Assembly (NCBI GenBank): GCA_002989075.1
Contig: PSQN01000014.1
Location: 496,001 to 560,000, forward strand
DNA from: Arthonia radiata
Lineage: Eukaryota > Ascomycota > Arthoniomycetes > Arthoniales > Arthoniaceae
Direction: 5' to 3'
DNA: 64,000 nucleotides
Part shown: positions 33,088-44,669 of the stretch, piece by piece
Layout: every line of letters starts with the position of its first letter
Numbering within the stretch: the stretch's first letter is position 1
Made by a program: the position numbers and the translations under genes
Notes under the pieces: generated by a model
Told to the model about the DNA's origin: nothing
What the model saw: only the letters and a program-made list of their open reading frames with translations
The model's database searches: none

Positions 33088-35892
33088 TCAATGCTGCTGC
33101 TGTGGTCGCCCATACTTCAGCATCGCCTCCAACGCCGACTTGCTCTCGTTCGCGGGGACGATGCGCAGTGTCATGTCCTTCAGGCGCTCCTGCTGTAAGT
33201 AAGATGTCAGCGAGATGCAATCAGAACAGCAGCCACATAGGGTGACTTCTGCTTGGGGACCAGGTCATTTTCCGCAGCGCCGGCGATCTGACCGCTGAGT
33301 GGAAGATTCCCAGTCCCCAAGCAGCATGTGTGGGTGCTTTCGATTCTGGACTGTGGACTTACCTGCAGCTTCGCCTCGTTGCACAACTTCTCCGCAGCGT
33401 CCAGGCGGACCCAGTACAGCTGCTCGCCTTCCTTCAGCGCCTGCCAGTCTTCCTTCGCCTTCTCGACCGACGGTCCCACGGCCGATACGTAGAGATTGCC
33501 GTTTCCCATGACCTCGCACCCCTCGGACCCGGCTTTGTTGGCGGCTGCGACGATTTCCTCGGGAGTCTTGCCGCTGCGTCCGCCCATTTCAGCCCACTTG
33601 GCAGTAGTGAAAGCAACAGCGTTGAACCCCAGTCCCTTCCAAATGAGCTCCATACGCTGGCCTTGCGTCATGGGCAGCGTCGCGGGACCAGGCTGGCCAT
33701 CGTGGAGGCTCTCAACTAGCGGTGCCAGCGTTGAGAGATCTGAGTGGCCCAGGATCAGTGAAACCATGTATCCGGCAACCCAGCGCTCTCCTGGCGCAGC
33801 GGCAGAGTCTGGAGCGTTAGAGTCGACAGTGCTGCGACTGAAAGTGCGCAGCGGCAGAGCGAAGTGCCGAAGTGTGTACTGGCCTTTTTCGGTCGGACCA
33901 GACCCGGTGGGGAGGGCGCTCCGCAGAGCGTGTGCCAGCCCAATGGGAGGGTCTGGCAGCGGCGGCTGCGCGGGGGCAGGCTGCGCAGCAGCGGAGGCGG
34001 GGGGTCCCTCCACGTCCGCAGGCGCCAATTCGCGCGCCTTCCCCTTACCCGCCGTGCTGGCACCGGAGACAGAACTGCCGGAATGCTCTTCGACAGCAGA
34101 GCCGCGCAGCATTTGCGCCGTCTTAGCACCGTTCTCCTACACGTCTAGATTAGCGAGCGCCGGTGGAGCGTTCCCAAAAATGGGAGATTTCAACTAGATC
34201 TGCACCATCGTAGCTGCTGTACTTACGAGAAGGATCAGCGTAGCCGGCTCATGGCCAGTCTCATGGGCATAATCAAGCAGCGTCATGCCATTGCCGTCCA
34301 CGTGGTTGACCGGAGCCTCATAGGCGAGGAGGAAGGAGACTATGATCTCCTCTCGCGCCTTAATAGCAAGCACCACGCATTCGTGAGTAGGCTTAATGCG
34401 GGCTTCCAGCAGATTATTCACGGTTTTTCGGTCTCCGAGCTTGCACGCATCCAGGAGATTGCTCAAATCCATGTTCTTGAAATGCTCGCCGTGCTTAGGT
34501 TTGTCTATAGGTCTGAGGTCAGCAGTATTCAACAACGCCGGCGGAGCGATTGTTTTGAGCGCAATTTCGAACCTAATTCCGAGGAATGTAGGTGCTGCGC
34601 TGTTTGCTTCGACTTACTTTGCATTGTCTTTCCAGCGGGTCCTGTAAGCTTGCCACCTTTGCTCTTGAGATACTCAACCACTTCGTCGTTTTCTACATCA
34701 TTGGCATCCTTCATTGGTGTTTCCATGTCGGTGTTCACCGGGTTGACGTCGGCGCCAGCTTCGACAAGGATTTTGACGACTTCGAGGTGACCCTTGAGCG
34801 CGGCCGAGTGCAACGCGGTGTTCCCAGCGTGGTCGGCGTGATTGCAGTACGCCACAGGGTCACTTGCTGACTCAAGAATCTGTCGAACCTTCGCAATGTC
34901 GCCGCTGTTGCTGGCTTTCTGCAGAGGCGTATTACCAGATCTGTCGATACGCACTCCAGGAAGATGGCCTGTGGTAGCTGGTTGAGAAGCTAGACGGTGT
35001 TAGTGGTGGAGAAGTCAGAGCCAAGTCACTAGATGGACTTACATGAGCGCTCGCCTTGGGGGTCCTCGCTTCCGCGAGAAGTCGCCTTGGAGAAATGGCG
35101 TGAAGACATCTGCAAGGTGCGGCGTCAGTACGAGCTAGGTTGCTGAGATGCTTAATTTACCTCGGGTCTTGCGTTTGCAGAAGGGTGCAGCGATATTGAC
35201 TTCCGATGCAGACGCGAACGAAGACGCGGAGACTGAACAGCGGTGTGTGGAGACTGCTCGTCAGGGTGAGGGCTGTTGTTGGCGGAGCGACGAATGGCAG
35301 AAAGATCGAGAGCGGAGACAGACTTCTTGTCATGAAGTGTGTCTACTAGCGCGGTTTATGTAAGCGCATGGAGTTGCCTAAGGGAGGGAAGCGGTGGGAG
35401 GTGCAAAGTGGAGGCCTCACCTATTCCTTCAGTCTCATCTTGGCTCGCACGGCTACCGTCCTCCTCGGACTCCAACTTCCTTTTCGGTGCTTTGCGCGGG
35501 CGCTTCACCCTCGTTCGACGAATTACCACATCCTCCTCGTCTTCGTCCGAGCTGGCACCTTCGTCTCTATCTTTGCCCTCCCTTTCCTCATCTGCTTTGC
35601 GCTTTTTGGGCGACAACGGCTCAGATATCGCATTTGGAATATTGCTCGACTTGTATTTTGAAGGGGACCTTGGGTCTGGCGCACTCTCCACAATAGCAGG
35701 ATCCATGCTTGCAGGTGGCTTTCTTGGTGTCTGTCTCCGCGAGCCCGACAATATCTCCGTCTCCGCCTCCGAGTCGTTCGGCTCGTCTTTGCTCTGCGGC
35801 TGCTGCTCGTGTTCCTCGTATTTGAGTTGCTGAACATCTACGCTGATCGTGTTGACCGTCTCAGTCCCGTCAGTCGTGCCGTGGTCTGACAT
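33088..35892 (-). CDS. HOS4: Ankyrin-repeat protein, Hos4-like Set3-complex subunit
   Basis: Probable chromatin factor; yeast Hos4 is an ankyrin subunit of the Set3 histone-deacetylase complex. Seven exons: 35421-35892, 35161-35342, 35043-35109, 34618-34989, 34227-34504, 33363-34136 and 33088-33192, giving 749 residues. Residues 1-240 are acidic/basic and disordered (SPKKRKADEE, then VIRRTRVKRPRKAPKRK as a likely NLS). Ankyrin repeats start at about residue 250: RIDRSGNTPLQKASNSGDI, HAGNTALHSAALKGHLEVV, TDMETPMKDAND; they resume after an insert with MDLSNLLDACKLGDRKTV and NGMTLLDYAHETGHEPATL. A C-terminal domain without a name to me follows (GERWVAGYMVSLILGHSDL onward). The exon 4-5 join uses an acceptor in ACCTATAG, the only one keeping frame. 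Orthology rests on ankyrin wording and order and is moderately sure. Confidence 0.8.
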
Positions 35893-36513
35893 GGTCCTCC
35901 ACAGCTAGTATTTGGCTGAGCCCGTTTTAGGTCTCGTCCAACATCACTAGACTCCCATGCGACAATGCTTCGCGCTCCAAGCTCACCAAAGTTGGACCCA
36001 ATTGAACCAATGCGATATGGGCAGATGAGGAGCAGAGACGCCGGCTGGGGACGGAGACTTGGGAGCGTGAAGTGTTTAGAAGCCCCTAATGCCGGTTAGC
36101 GATTGCTTGCATGGACAAGCGAAGCGAGCGAGGCGTACATACGTGCCAAGTGCAAGAGAAGTGAGAAGAAGTGGAGGTAGTTGAAGCGCAAGAAGATGTG
36201 ACTGGCGCGTCCAATAGAGACGCAGACCAGGGGCGGCATCGTCCTTCGTTTAAGTGAGGATTCACCGCGGTTGTGCTTCGCTAGCCTGACCTTCAGCTCA
36301 CCTCGTCTCAGACTTACTGGCTATTCACACGGCTGGATGGAAGCAAGTGGCGTATGCATACCCTGATATCTTTAGTGCTATTCTAAAAGCCAAAGACTAT
36401 ATCCAAGCTACGTGATGTTCTGCAGGCTCGGCACTTGAATACAAGGTTTAGCAGAAAAGAGACACTTCAGCATCCAAAAGACTTGCATGGGTCTCTCCTC
36501 GGATCAGTCCATC
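35893..36513. promoter_or_regulatory. Divergent promoter, HOS4 and polyprenol reductase
   Basis: About 620 bp head-to-head. No gene, RNA or repeat is recognised. The HOS4 side is moderately pyrimidine-rich when read on its own strand. Confidence 0.45.
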
Positions 36514-37561
36514 ATGGATGCGACCTTGACCATTCGTACCATCTACCTCGTATTTGCAAGCTCAGTATGGCAATAATGATGGTGAGTACGCCATACTAGC
36601 GACTTGGCTGACACGCAAGAGATTGTGCTCCTCAACACATCTTCGGCTTTCCGAGAGCGCTACATTTTATATGGACCCAGAGCCACTTCCAAACAATCCA
36701 CACCTCAGGGCGACGAAAAAGTCGCACGCGTTGCTGAGAAGGCCGATGATTCCAGCCAAATTCTGACAGCAGTTGTGGAACGGGTTTCGAATTTGCAAGT
36801 CCCTCATTCCTGGTTCTCACACTTCTACATTGTATCACTCACTGGATCTATTTTCTGGGCGATTCAGTACGTGATCCACGGTACAGCTATCTCCAAAATC
36901 GCACAACACGCAGGGTCGGAACAAGCCACGTCTATGCCACTGGCACAAGTGGCGCTAATGTGGACGCTGATGCTTGCACAAGGCGGACGACGACTATATG
37001 AATGCGTAGTGCTTGGTAGATCGTCAACCTCGCAAATGTGGATCGGCCATTGGGCGCTTGGCATCGTCTTCTACTTGTTGACGAGCTGCGCGATATGGAT
37101 AGAAGGACCAGGTGAGCACGTATGGATGATATAAGTGTTTGTGATGCTGACTCAGTTGTACAGCCGCGATCGAAACGGATGTGCCACCTTTCACAGACCT
37201 TAGAATTCCAATGCCGAGTCTCAAAAGCTTCGTTGGGCTGCCTCTATTTCTCATCGCCTCGGGCGTCCAACACGATTGTCATGGCTATCTAGCTTCTCTT
37301 GAGAAATACTCTGTGCCTCGACATCCGGCTTTTGCAAGACTTGTTGCGCCTCACTACTTTGCGGAGTGCCTGATTTATCTTGCATTGTCCATCACTGGGG
37401 CGCCGCCGGGTCGGAACTTCAACCGAACCGTACTGTGTGCCTTGGGTTTTGTGGTCGCCAACCTTGGTGTCACTGCGCAGACAAGCCGCCAATGGTATGT
37501 CCGACGCTTTGGTGAGCAAAGCGTCAAGGGCAAATGGAACATGATTCCTGTCATGTTTTGA
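36514..37561 (+). CDS. DFG10: Polyprenol reductase (Dfg10/SRD5A3 family)
   Basis: ER membrane enzyme that reduces polyprenol toward dolichol for N-glycosylation. Model exons 36514-36564, 36622-37111 and 37164-37561 give 312 residues. Diagnostic blocks: PHSWFSHFYIVSL (fits the family's YFSHFY), QGGRRLYECVVLG (RRLxEC), MWIGHWALGIVFYLLT, GVQHDCHGYLASL, and the steroid-reductase end PHYFAECLIYL with a terminal WNMIPVMF. Several membrane helices are evident. The first exon is inferred: MDATLTIRTIYLVFASS joins IVLLNTSSAFRERYILYG by a GTATGG donor and an AAGAG acceptor, producing the expected first helix. This join is the least sure part; the remainder is firm. Confidence 0.87.
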
Positions 37562-37671
37562 CAGCTCCCGCTCGTGGCGGTATTTCACCGCAAATCGAGC
37601 TATTGACAAGTCGCCTGTTCCCGCAAACCATTTTCGTTGGCTGTTAGACGGACTGGACACGCTGTCTGGTC

Positions 37672-39324
37672 TTAGTCGGCCTCCTCTACCTTTTGATCAG
37701 TCTCAAAGGTGAGCTCCCTTTCTGGCCGGCCTTTGGCATCTGCCATGCGGATGCGATACTTGCCCTTGTGCCATAAATCTTTGATTGTGAGCTCCCTGGT
37801 GCGTCCCAATGACTCAATCGCAGAAATACGATCCAGGGTGGCCTGGAGATACTCGTTGAAACCCTCATCTGAGCAGATTTCTCTGAAAGCGCGTTGCATT
37901 GGTATGGAGTCGGCACGCACCATGGCCTGCGCGTTAATAGTGAATATATTGCGCTGATCGTAATCCTGGATGAAGTCCGCACGTGTCATGATCTGTCGAC
38001 TTTCATGCAGTGGAATCTCTGGAAGCACGTATCCAACCTCATGGTCATAACTAGGCTCCATATCCTTTTCCTTCTTCACGAGAGCTTTCGCAAGAACCAT
38101 GGCTGCAGAAGCGTACTTCTGTTGGTCCATCACATCATCGTCCATCTCCTCGCCAAGAATGCCACATTGCGACAAGAACCACGTCTTCTCGTGCTCATTG
38201 ATGACACGACACACGGACAGCATATCGGGGTCTTTGGCCGCCCTCGCCAAGAAGGCAAGTCGACCGCCCAGCTGGTCATACACCTCCTCAAGCAGCGCCT
38301 CTGGCGGGTGCTCACTGAAGTAATGGAATCGCAGCTTTCTAAGCGCGCTCATCGCCTTCCGTTTCGACAAATCTCGGATCTGCAACACCTCCATACGCGT
38401 CGCGTGCTGCTTCAGACGCTCATATACCCAATAGTCGTCAGAATTGAGCACGACGTTGCAGATGTTGCTGGCACACCATTGCTCGGCTTTTTGCTGAATC
38501 AGCTCAAGCAGGTTACGTCCGTCATCGTCATCCTGTATGAGATGCAGCGCATTGATTATAATAATCAACGGACGGTGACCTGCGTTTCGCCGCTTCAGAG
38601 CAACCTTTTCAAATTTGTTAAAAGCCCGCTCAATGTCCAGCAATGCGGAAGCGTCGCGAGGCCCTCGGATCGAGAACAAGCTACCGATATTGTCCTCGTG
38701 GAACTCGAAATCAAGGGCCCGACCGAGCCGAATGCGGAAGATCTCGATATCCTGATGCGCATCGAACATGCTAATACAATCACCGTCGACACGCTGCATG
38801 GCCTCTAGGATCATACTAGACTTCCCAGTACCCTTCTCACCGATGAGCAGAAAGTAATGACCCTGATCACTTCCATCGATGATCGCATCAATCTGAGGCT
38901 GCTCGTCACGCTGGATCCAGTGCGTTTCCGAACCGGGGCCGTGGCTGCGTCCAGCAAGCTCAAGATATGGATCTCCTGGCTTGAAGGCGTTCCCAACCTT
39001 TTGCAATACGAGGTATTTGTAGTACTTCGTATACGCGTAGCCGACTAGAGCCAGAATAGCGACTGAAGCGGCTGTAGTGAGAGCACTCTCGGTCATCTTG
39101 GCAGCTGTGGACTTCCATTGGGCCTTGGAGAATGGTTCGTCCTCTGAAGTTTGAGTGGGATCTGGAATTGGCCCCTGAGGACCTGGCTGATAGGAGGAAC
39201 CGTTCAGCTTTCTTCGCGGCGGATTGCCCGACCACTTTGCTTGCCATAGACCCCTTGTCGTGGACGTTGGCGTCGTCCTGCGTTGTGTGATGAGTGGCAA
39301 CAGACGAATTGAAGCGCGCGCCAT
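37672..39324 (-). CDS. Mitochondrial membrane-anchored P-loop ATPase (AAA/Orc1-like)
   Basis: Intronless, 550 residues. The N-terminus MARASIRLLPLITQRRTTPTS is Arg/Ser/Thr-rich without acids, like a mitochondrial presequence. A single hydrophobic helix (about 82-98, ALTTAASVAILALVGYAY) follows. The ATPase core has Walker A GEKGTGKSS near residue 163 and a Walker B-like LIIIINALHLIQDDDD near 255. The rest resembles the fungal proteins annotated as Orc1/Cdc6-like or AAA ATPases of mitochondria, with the helical tail RELTIKDLWHKGKYRIRM. Its substrate is unknown to me. The stop is 110 bp from the convergent polyprenol reductase stop; the start is divergent from CLU1, also a mitochondrial gene. 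Confidence 0.8.
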   Translation of the reverse strand: MARASIRLLPLITQRRTTPTSTTRGLWQAKWSGNPPRRKLNGSSYQPGPQGPIPDPTQTSEDEPFSKAQWKSTAAKMTESALTTAASVAILALVGYAYTKYYKYLVLQKVGNAFKPGDPYLELAGRSHGPGSETHWIQRDEQPQIDAIIDGSDQGHYFLLIGEKGTGKSSMILEAMQRVDGDCISMFDAHQDIEIFRIRLGRALDFEFHEDNIGSLFSIRGPRDASALLDIERAFNKFEKVALKRRNAGHRPLIIIINALHLIQDDDDGRNLLELIQQKAEQWCASNICNVVLNSDDYWVYERLKQHATRMEVLQIRDLSKRKAMSALRKLRFHYFSEHPPEALLEEVYDQLGGRLAFLARAAKDPDMLSVCRVINEHEKTWFLSQCGILGEEMDDDVMDQQKYASAAMVLAKALVKKEKDMEPSYDHEVGYVLPEIPLHESRQIMTRADFIQDYDQRNIFTINAQAMVRADSIPMQRAFREICSDEGFNEYLQATLDRISAIESLGRTRELTIKDLWHKGKYRIRMADAKGRPERELTFETDQKVEEAD

Positions 39325-39953
39325 TTTAGATGTTCTGGCGAATGACTGGCTGAGCTATTGGCTCAGTCACGACCCAGTGCCTTCCGAGGTTGAGTATCAA
39401 TGCGCCAAACTCAAATTGAAGGCATCAACGGTCTGGTTTGATATCCCGTGGTGACACAGGGGGAGGCAGTCTCGACGACAACACACCAAGCGAATTGAGG
39501 CATTTTCAATCACAAAGAAATCTACGCTAGAGCGCCATCCCTGTACGACCTATGTATGCAAACCAAAAGAGAAAGAACGACACGACTCCCTCTCAGAAGG
39601 TTTGTTTCTTTTGCCAAGGAGAAAAAGCAGCAGCCTCGATATTCAGGCACGCAGTCAGGTACCGGATCTCGGCTGAATTCGGAATGAAAGGACCGAGAGC
39701 TCGATGGGACATTGACGAGACAGAGCTACGCTTCAATCGGGTGCCGAACTTTTTTCACTTGCTTGTAATCTACTCCTTCTATCGTCATTGATATCTTACA
39801 GCTCCGGCTAACGTTCCTTACGTTCGCTTGCACGCTCATTACCCTTTGCTCCTCTTGTACATTAGCTTCTGATCAGCACCCCCATATCAGGCCATTGTAC
39901 AGTAGCTGGCATCCAGCCAGTCGTCGTATTGTCTACTTCACAGGGGGGATCCA
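39325..39953. promoter_or_regulatory. Divergent promoter, mitochondrial ATPase and CLU1
   Basis: A 629-bp head-to-head spacer between two mitochondria-related genes. No RNA gene or repeat was recognised. A short frame at 39552-39791 has no homology that I recognise. Confidence 0.45.
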
Positions 39954-42900
39954 ATGGCTGAATCTGCGCCCGATGCTCAAGGTAAGCGCTCAAGACATCT
40001 TCCAATTTCTCGACTCATATACGCATGAAATATAACCTAGACGTATTGCTCAAGCTGACTTCCGTCCGATCAGATGTAATCAATGGTACACCTCAAGATA
40101 CATCCAATGACACGACCGAAAACAACGCCGAAGGAGCACAGCCTGTCGAAAGTCAGTAAAGACCCGCCAAATCGTCAGCCAAGTGTCATTTGCTAACAGC
40201 ATGCCCAAGACACTTTTCAGGTCACCGTCCGACTGCCGCATCCGCCGCATAAAACTCAGACAATAGTACGCATGTACCGACAGCCTACCCACCATTACAA
40301 GTGCTCATGTGTACTAGATATCTACTCAAGACCAGGCCCAAGACATTCGACAATCCGTCACCGACGTCCCTCATACCTTCCAGTACTCCTGCTTCCATCT
40401 CGAAGTCGACGGCAAGAGAATACCAGAATTTGTTGATTTGTCTCAAGTTGAAGGCATTGCGCCAGATGCACAGATCGACCTTGTTGAAGATCCATACACG
40501 GAGAAAGATGCGCGCCTGCATGTCTTGCGGGTCCGCGAGCTTGTTGGCGCAACAAGTGACAGAACCGACATCTTCCAAGGCATTCACGCGGGTTTGTCAC
40601 TGCATGACCATGTCGCTAAAGCCGGACCGTCTTCACAAGTAAATCCGAAGCAGCACGCACTAAGTGACTACAGTCTCGACTCACCGCCGAACTTCGACGT
40701 ACTCACTTCACCTCCACAAGATCCCTCACCGAGGCCTGTCAAGTCCGTCAGTGTCTCGCCATGGAACCCTCCACCGTATCATTTACGATCTCGAGGTCAT
40801 CTATTGTATATACAGGTCGTGACCATGGAAGGCGAGCAATTCCAGATCACTGCCCATGTCACGGGTTTCTACGTCAACAAGTCTACTACCGGCAAATTCG
40901 ACCCTGCGCCCAGGACCAGCCCAAAACCTCACAGCGCTCACTCGTTACTAACCTTGATCTCAAAATTGTCTCCGGGCTTTGACGCCTCCTTCAAAGCGCT
41001 ACAAGCAGCGAATGGCCCTGATGTCAAAGATCCCCTCTCAGCATTTCCACTCTCCAACGCACTTCCCGCAAATCCTTGGGTAGTCTCGCCACCCTCTACC
41101 AATCTATCCGAGCATCAGTCGGACATCACTCGAACACAGGAGAGCTTTCTCGTCAGCGGTGCCGACAATGCCGAGACATTGCGAGACTGGAACGAAGAGT
41201 TCCAGACCACGCGTGAACTTCCGAGAGAGACTGTACAAGATCGCGTCTTTAGAGAGCGCGTGACGTCGAAGTTGTTCGCAGATTACAACGAGGCTGCCAC
41301 GCTCGGAGCAGTCCTGATCGCACGTGGCGAAATTGCTCCATTGAATCCGACTGAGCCTCCTGATGCGCAGATCTTCGTTTACAACAACGTCTTCTATTCA
41401 TTCGGTGCCGATGGCGTCGGGACGTTTGCAAGTGAAGGCGGTGATGAGGCAGCGAGAATAGCAACAGGCAAGGATGTCATGGGCGTGAAAACGGTTAACC
41501 AGCTGGATGTGCAAGATCTCGCGACGCCTGGAACAGCGGTTATCGATTATCTGGGCAAGCGTATCGTCGCTCAGAGCATTGTTCCTGGAATCTTCAAACA
41601 ACGAGAGCCGGGCGAACAGCAGATCGATTACGGCGGTGTGGAGGGAAAAGAGGTAGTAACCGAGAACGAGACCTTTGCTCCACTATTCGAGAAGCTGTCG
41701 AAGGCTTTGCGGGTCAAGAAGCATCCAGTGTGGGACAAGGAGGGCAAGCGCCATGACCTTGAGAGCAGCATTGAGACTAAGGGTCTCCTTGGGACTGATG
41801 GTCGACGGTACGTCCTGGACCTTTACCGGATCACGCCAGTGGATGTTCACTGGATCGAAACGCATTGGAATCCTTCATCAGCAGAGTCAGGGAGCCCAGC
41901 GGAAAAGAGCTATCCTCACAGAATGTGTGTGATGCGTCCGGAATTGATTGAGGGCTATTGGCGAATGAAGCTCTCAGAGTATGTCAAGGCTGAAGTGGCC
42001 AAGAAGTCCGAGGACGGCGAATCGAAGGCGCCCATTGGGAACGCAGGCAGTGAGTCCACCGCCAAAGATGAAGCCACACAAGATGCTGCCGTTCAAGCCA
42101 ATGCAGCTGAAGAGAAAGATGCGGAGAAACCAAAGGAGAAAGAGCGCGTCGATATCTCTGGATTCAAATTCGCTCTCAACCCTGATGTCTTCAGTGGCCA
42201 GCAGCCACAGACTGCTGAAGAAAAAGACGAGTGGGCTAAAGACGAGACAGAGGTTCGTGCTGTGTCCAGTTGGCTTCTTGAAGATGTTCTGCCACGCCTC
42301 ATGCGTGACCTGCAAGAAGGTGAGGTTGGCTTTCCGATGGACGGCCAATCTCTCAGCAGTACACTGCATAAGCGCGGCATCAACATTCGATATCTTGGCA
42401 AGATTGCCCAGCTCGCAGACAAAGCCGAGCATCGACTCGAGGCCTTGAAAGCCCTGGCAGAGCAAGAGATGATCTCACGTGCCTTTAAGCATGTCGCTAA
42501 TCGTTATCTGCGAGAGACACCAGCGCCGCTTACAGGTGCTTGTGCCGCTCATCTACTGAATTGCTTGCTAGGCAGCAGACTTTCGCAAAGACCAGTCGTC
42601 GAGCTGGATAAAGACATCAAGGCTCTATACAGCAGTGAGGATTCCGATTTCGAGAAGTTAGCACCAACATCGCTTCATGAACAAATCTCAGATCAAGTGT
42701 CTTTCCGCTACCGATACCATTTGAGCAAGGACTGGGTAAAAGAGATGAGGCCGCTACGAATGTTGCGTGAGATCGCTCTTAAGATTGGTCTGCAAATGGC
42801 TGCGAGGGAATACATGTTTGAGAGCTCCGAAGTCGTGACGAATGGTGTGCAGCAGCATACCGAGCTTAATGGCAGCTTGGCTCCGGCAGCGAATGGCCAC

Positions 42901-43980
42901 GCATCCAACAGCAGTAAGAAAAAGAAGAAGGGAGTATCACCAAACAGACAACCTGCTACTCACAGTGTCAACCAGCAGACCTTCCACACGGAGGATATCT
43001 ATAATATCGTCCCGGTCGTAAAAGACGCAGCGCCACGCAGCGTCCTAGCAGAGGAGGCTTTCGAAGCTGGACGTATCTCGGTCGCTCAGAACCAACGTGA
43101 CTTAGGACAGGAGCTTCTGCTCGAGTCGCTGTCGCTACACGAGCAGATCTACGGCATTTTGCATCCTGAAGTCGCCCGCGCTTATTATCAGCTCTCTTCG
43201 CTGTTCTATGGCTTGGAAGACAAAGCGATTGCAGTCGAGCTCGCTCGGAAGGCTGTCATTGTGTCGGAAAGAACATTGGGAGTGGACTCACACGAAACGC
43301 TACTCGCGTACCTCAATCTTGGCCTATTTGAGCATGCAGCGGGCAACTCTCTGCTTGCCCTCACGTACGTGAGGCATGCGCTAGACGTTTGGAAGATCGT
43401 ATATGGACCGTCACATCCAGATTCCATTACCACACTCAACAATGCAGCAGTCATGCTGCAACATCTCAAGCTATATCACGACTCTCGGTTATGGTTCGAA
43501 GCATCTCTGCGCATCTCTCAACAAGTGTCTGGACCACAGTCGGTCAACACCGCTACGCTGTTGTTCCAACTAGCACAAGCGCTGGCTCTCGACCAAGACT
43601 CAAAGGGAGCTGTAGCGCGCATGCGAGAGGCTTACAACATCTTCCACTCTCAACTTGGTGCCAACGACAGAAACACGAAAGAAGCAGAGACGTGGCTAGA
43701 AAACCTTACGCAGAACGCTGTGAGTATCGCGAAGCACGCAAAGGATGTGCAAGCTCGGCGGCTGCGACGGTTCAATCATCTTTCGCCGCGAGTGACCCTG
43801 GGCACACGACCCCAGCCGCAATCGGCGCAGCTAGAGTCGGCTGCTTCTGTGGCTGATGCCGGTGGCATGAGACTGGATGAGCGCAGCGTCGAAGAGCTGA
43901 TGAAATACATTGAAGGCGGGGAGGCGTCAAAGCAGACGACGCCCAAGAAGCGTCCTACCAATCCGAAGAGGAGGAGGTGA
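39954..43980 (+). CDS. CLU1: Clustered mitochondria protein Clu1 (Tif31)
   Basis: Large cytosolic RNA- and translation-associated protein needed for mitochondrial distribution. Four exons: 39954-39981, 40074-40151, 40210-40265 and 40318-43980, giving 1274 residues, the family length. Order: Clu N domain (TFQVTVRLPHPPHKTQTI through LVEDPYTEKDARLHVLRVRELVG), a GSKIP-like block, the central CLU domain (about 330-620: LFADYNEAATLGAVLIARGE, IDYLGKRIVAQSIVPG, DGRRYVLDLYRITPVD), eIF3-p135 region, then three TPR units near the C-terminus (LYHDSRLWFEASLRISQQ). The tail is basic. The exon 2-3 join needs a GTCAGT donor and an AAG acceptor at 40209; it keeps frame but is non-ideal, so that junction is provisional. 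Divergent from the mitochondrial ATPase. Confidence 0.95.
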
Positions 43981-44669
43981 ATACCTGGAGGCTCTTGATT
44001 CTTCGCCTAGCAGGAGCTCGGCACATATATAACAGGCATCACCGCTCACATACGTATAGATAACCTGTCGATACAGCATTGCGTCGGCGTAGAGGGATAT
44101 GGTAGCATTGGGAATTGTGTGGTAGAGCCCTTGCAAAGAGCTTGAATTCACGGGATGAGAAACACTTGTACAGAAAATACACCCCGAGCATCACCACTCC
44201 ATGAACATCTTTTCGATCATGATTCCATCTTACGATTCCATCTTAATTAGGATAGGGACGAAGGGCGCCATCTGGAAGAGATCTGGGTCCGGACATGTGA
44301 TTGGTGGAGGGCGGCGCAGGATGGCCCAAGCGTCTGGAGCGCTAGTTGTGGTTGCGATGTCGACCACAAAACAAATCACCTTCGCCAACCTCGACACGCC
44401 GCTGCAAGCGCGCAACGATACCCTAAGTCCGGCGTTTGCGAGTGCAGCTTTCTCTTCTCGAACCTGTACATCCATAACCTCAATCCTCGCCTCCGATTTA
44501 CCCGACGACGTTGCTTCACCTCTTCTTCAACCATTCACCTTGCGTCGCGCACGCTGGTCGGAACGCACTTGCCAACCAGTACCCATGTCCCCCTCCCGAA
44601 CGATCAGACAGATGACACAATCATAATCCATGTCGAGCGTTACGTCCATTCACCTTCTCAAGATAGAAC
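43981..44669. other. Intergenic region between CLU1 and CDC27
   Basis: About 690 bp, same-strand neighbours. It should hold the CLU1 3' UTR and CDC27 promoter. Open frames here overlap in several phases and carry no recognisable family blocks. Confidence 0.45.

Noticed and set aside
37894-38808. 304-codon + strand frame opposite the mitochondrial ATPase
   Set aside because: Antisense to a convincing P-loop ATPase; no family-like blocks and no splice context.
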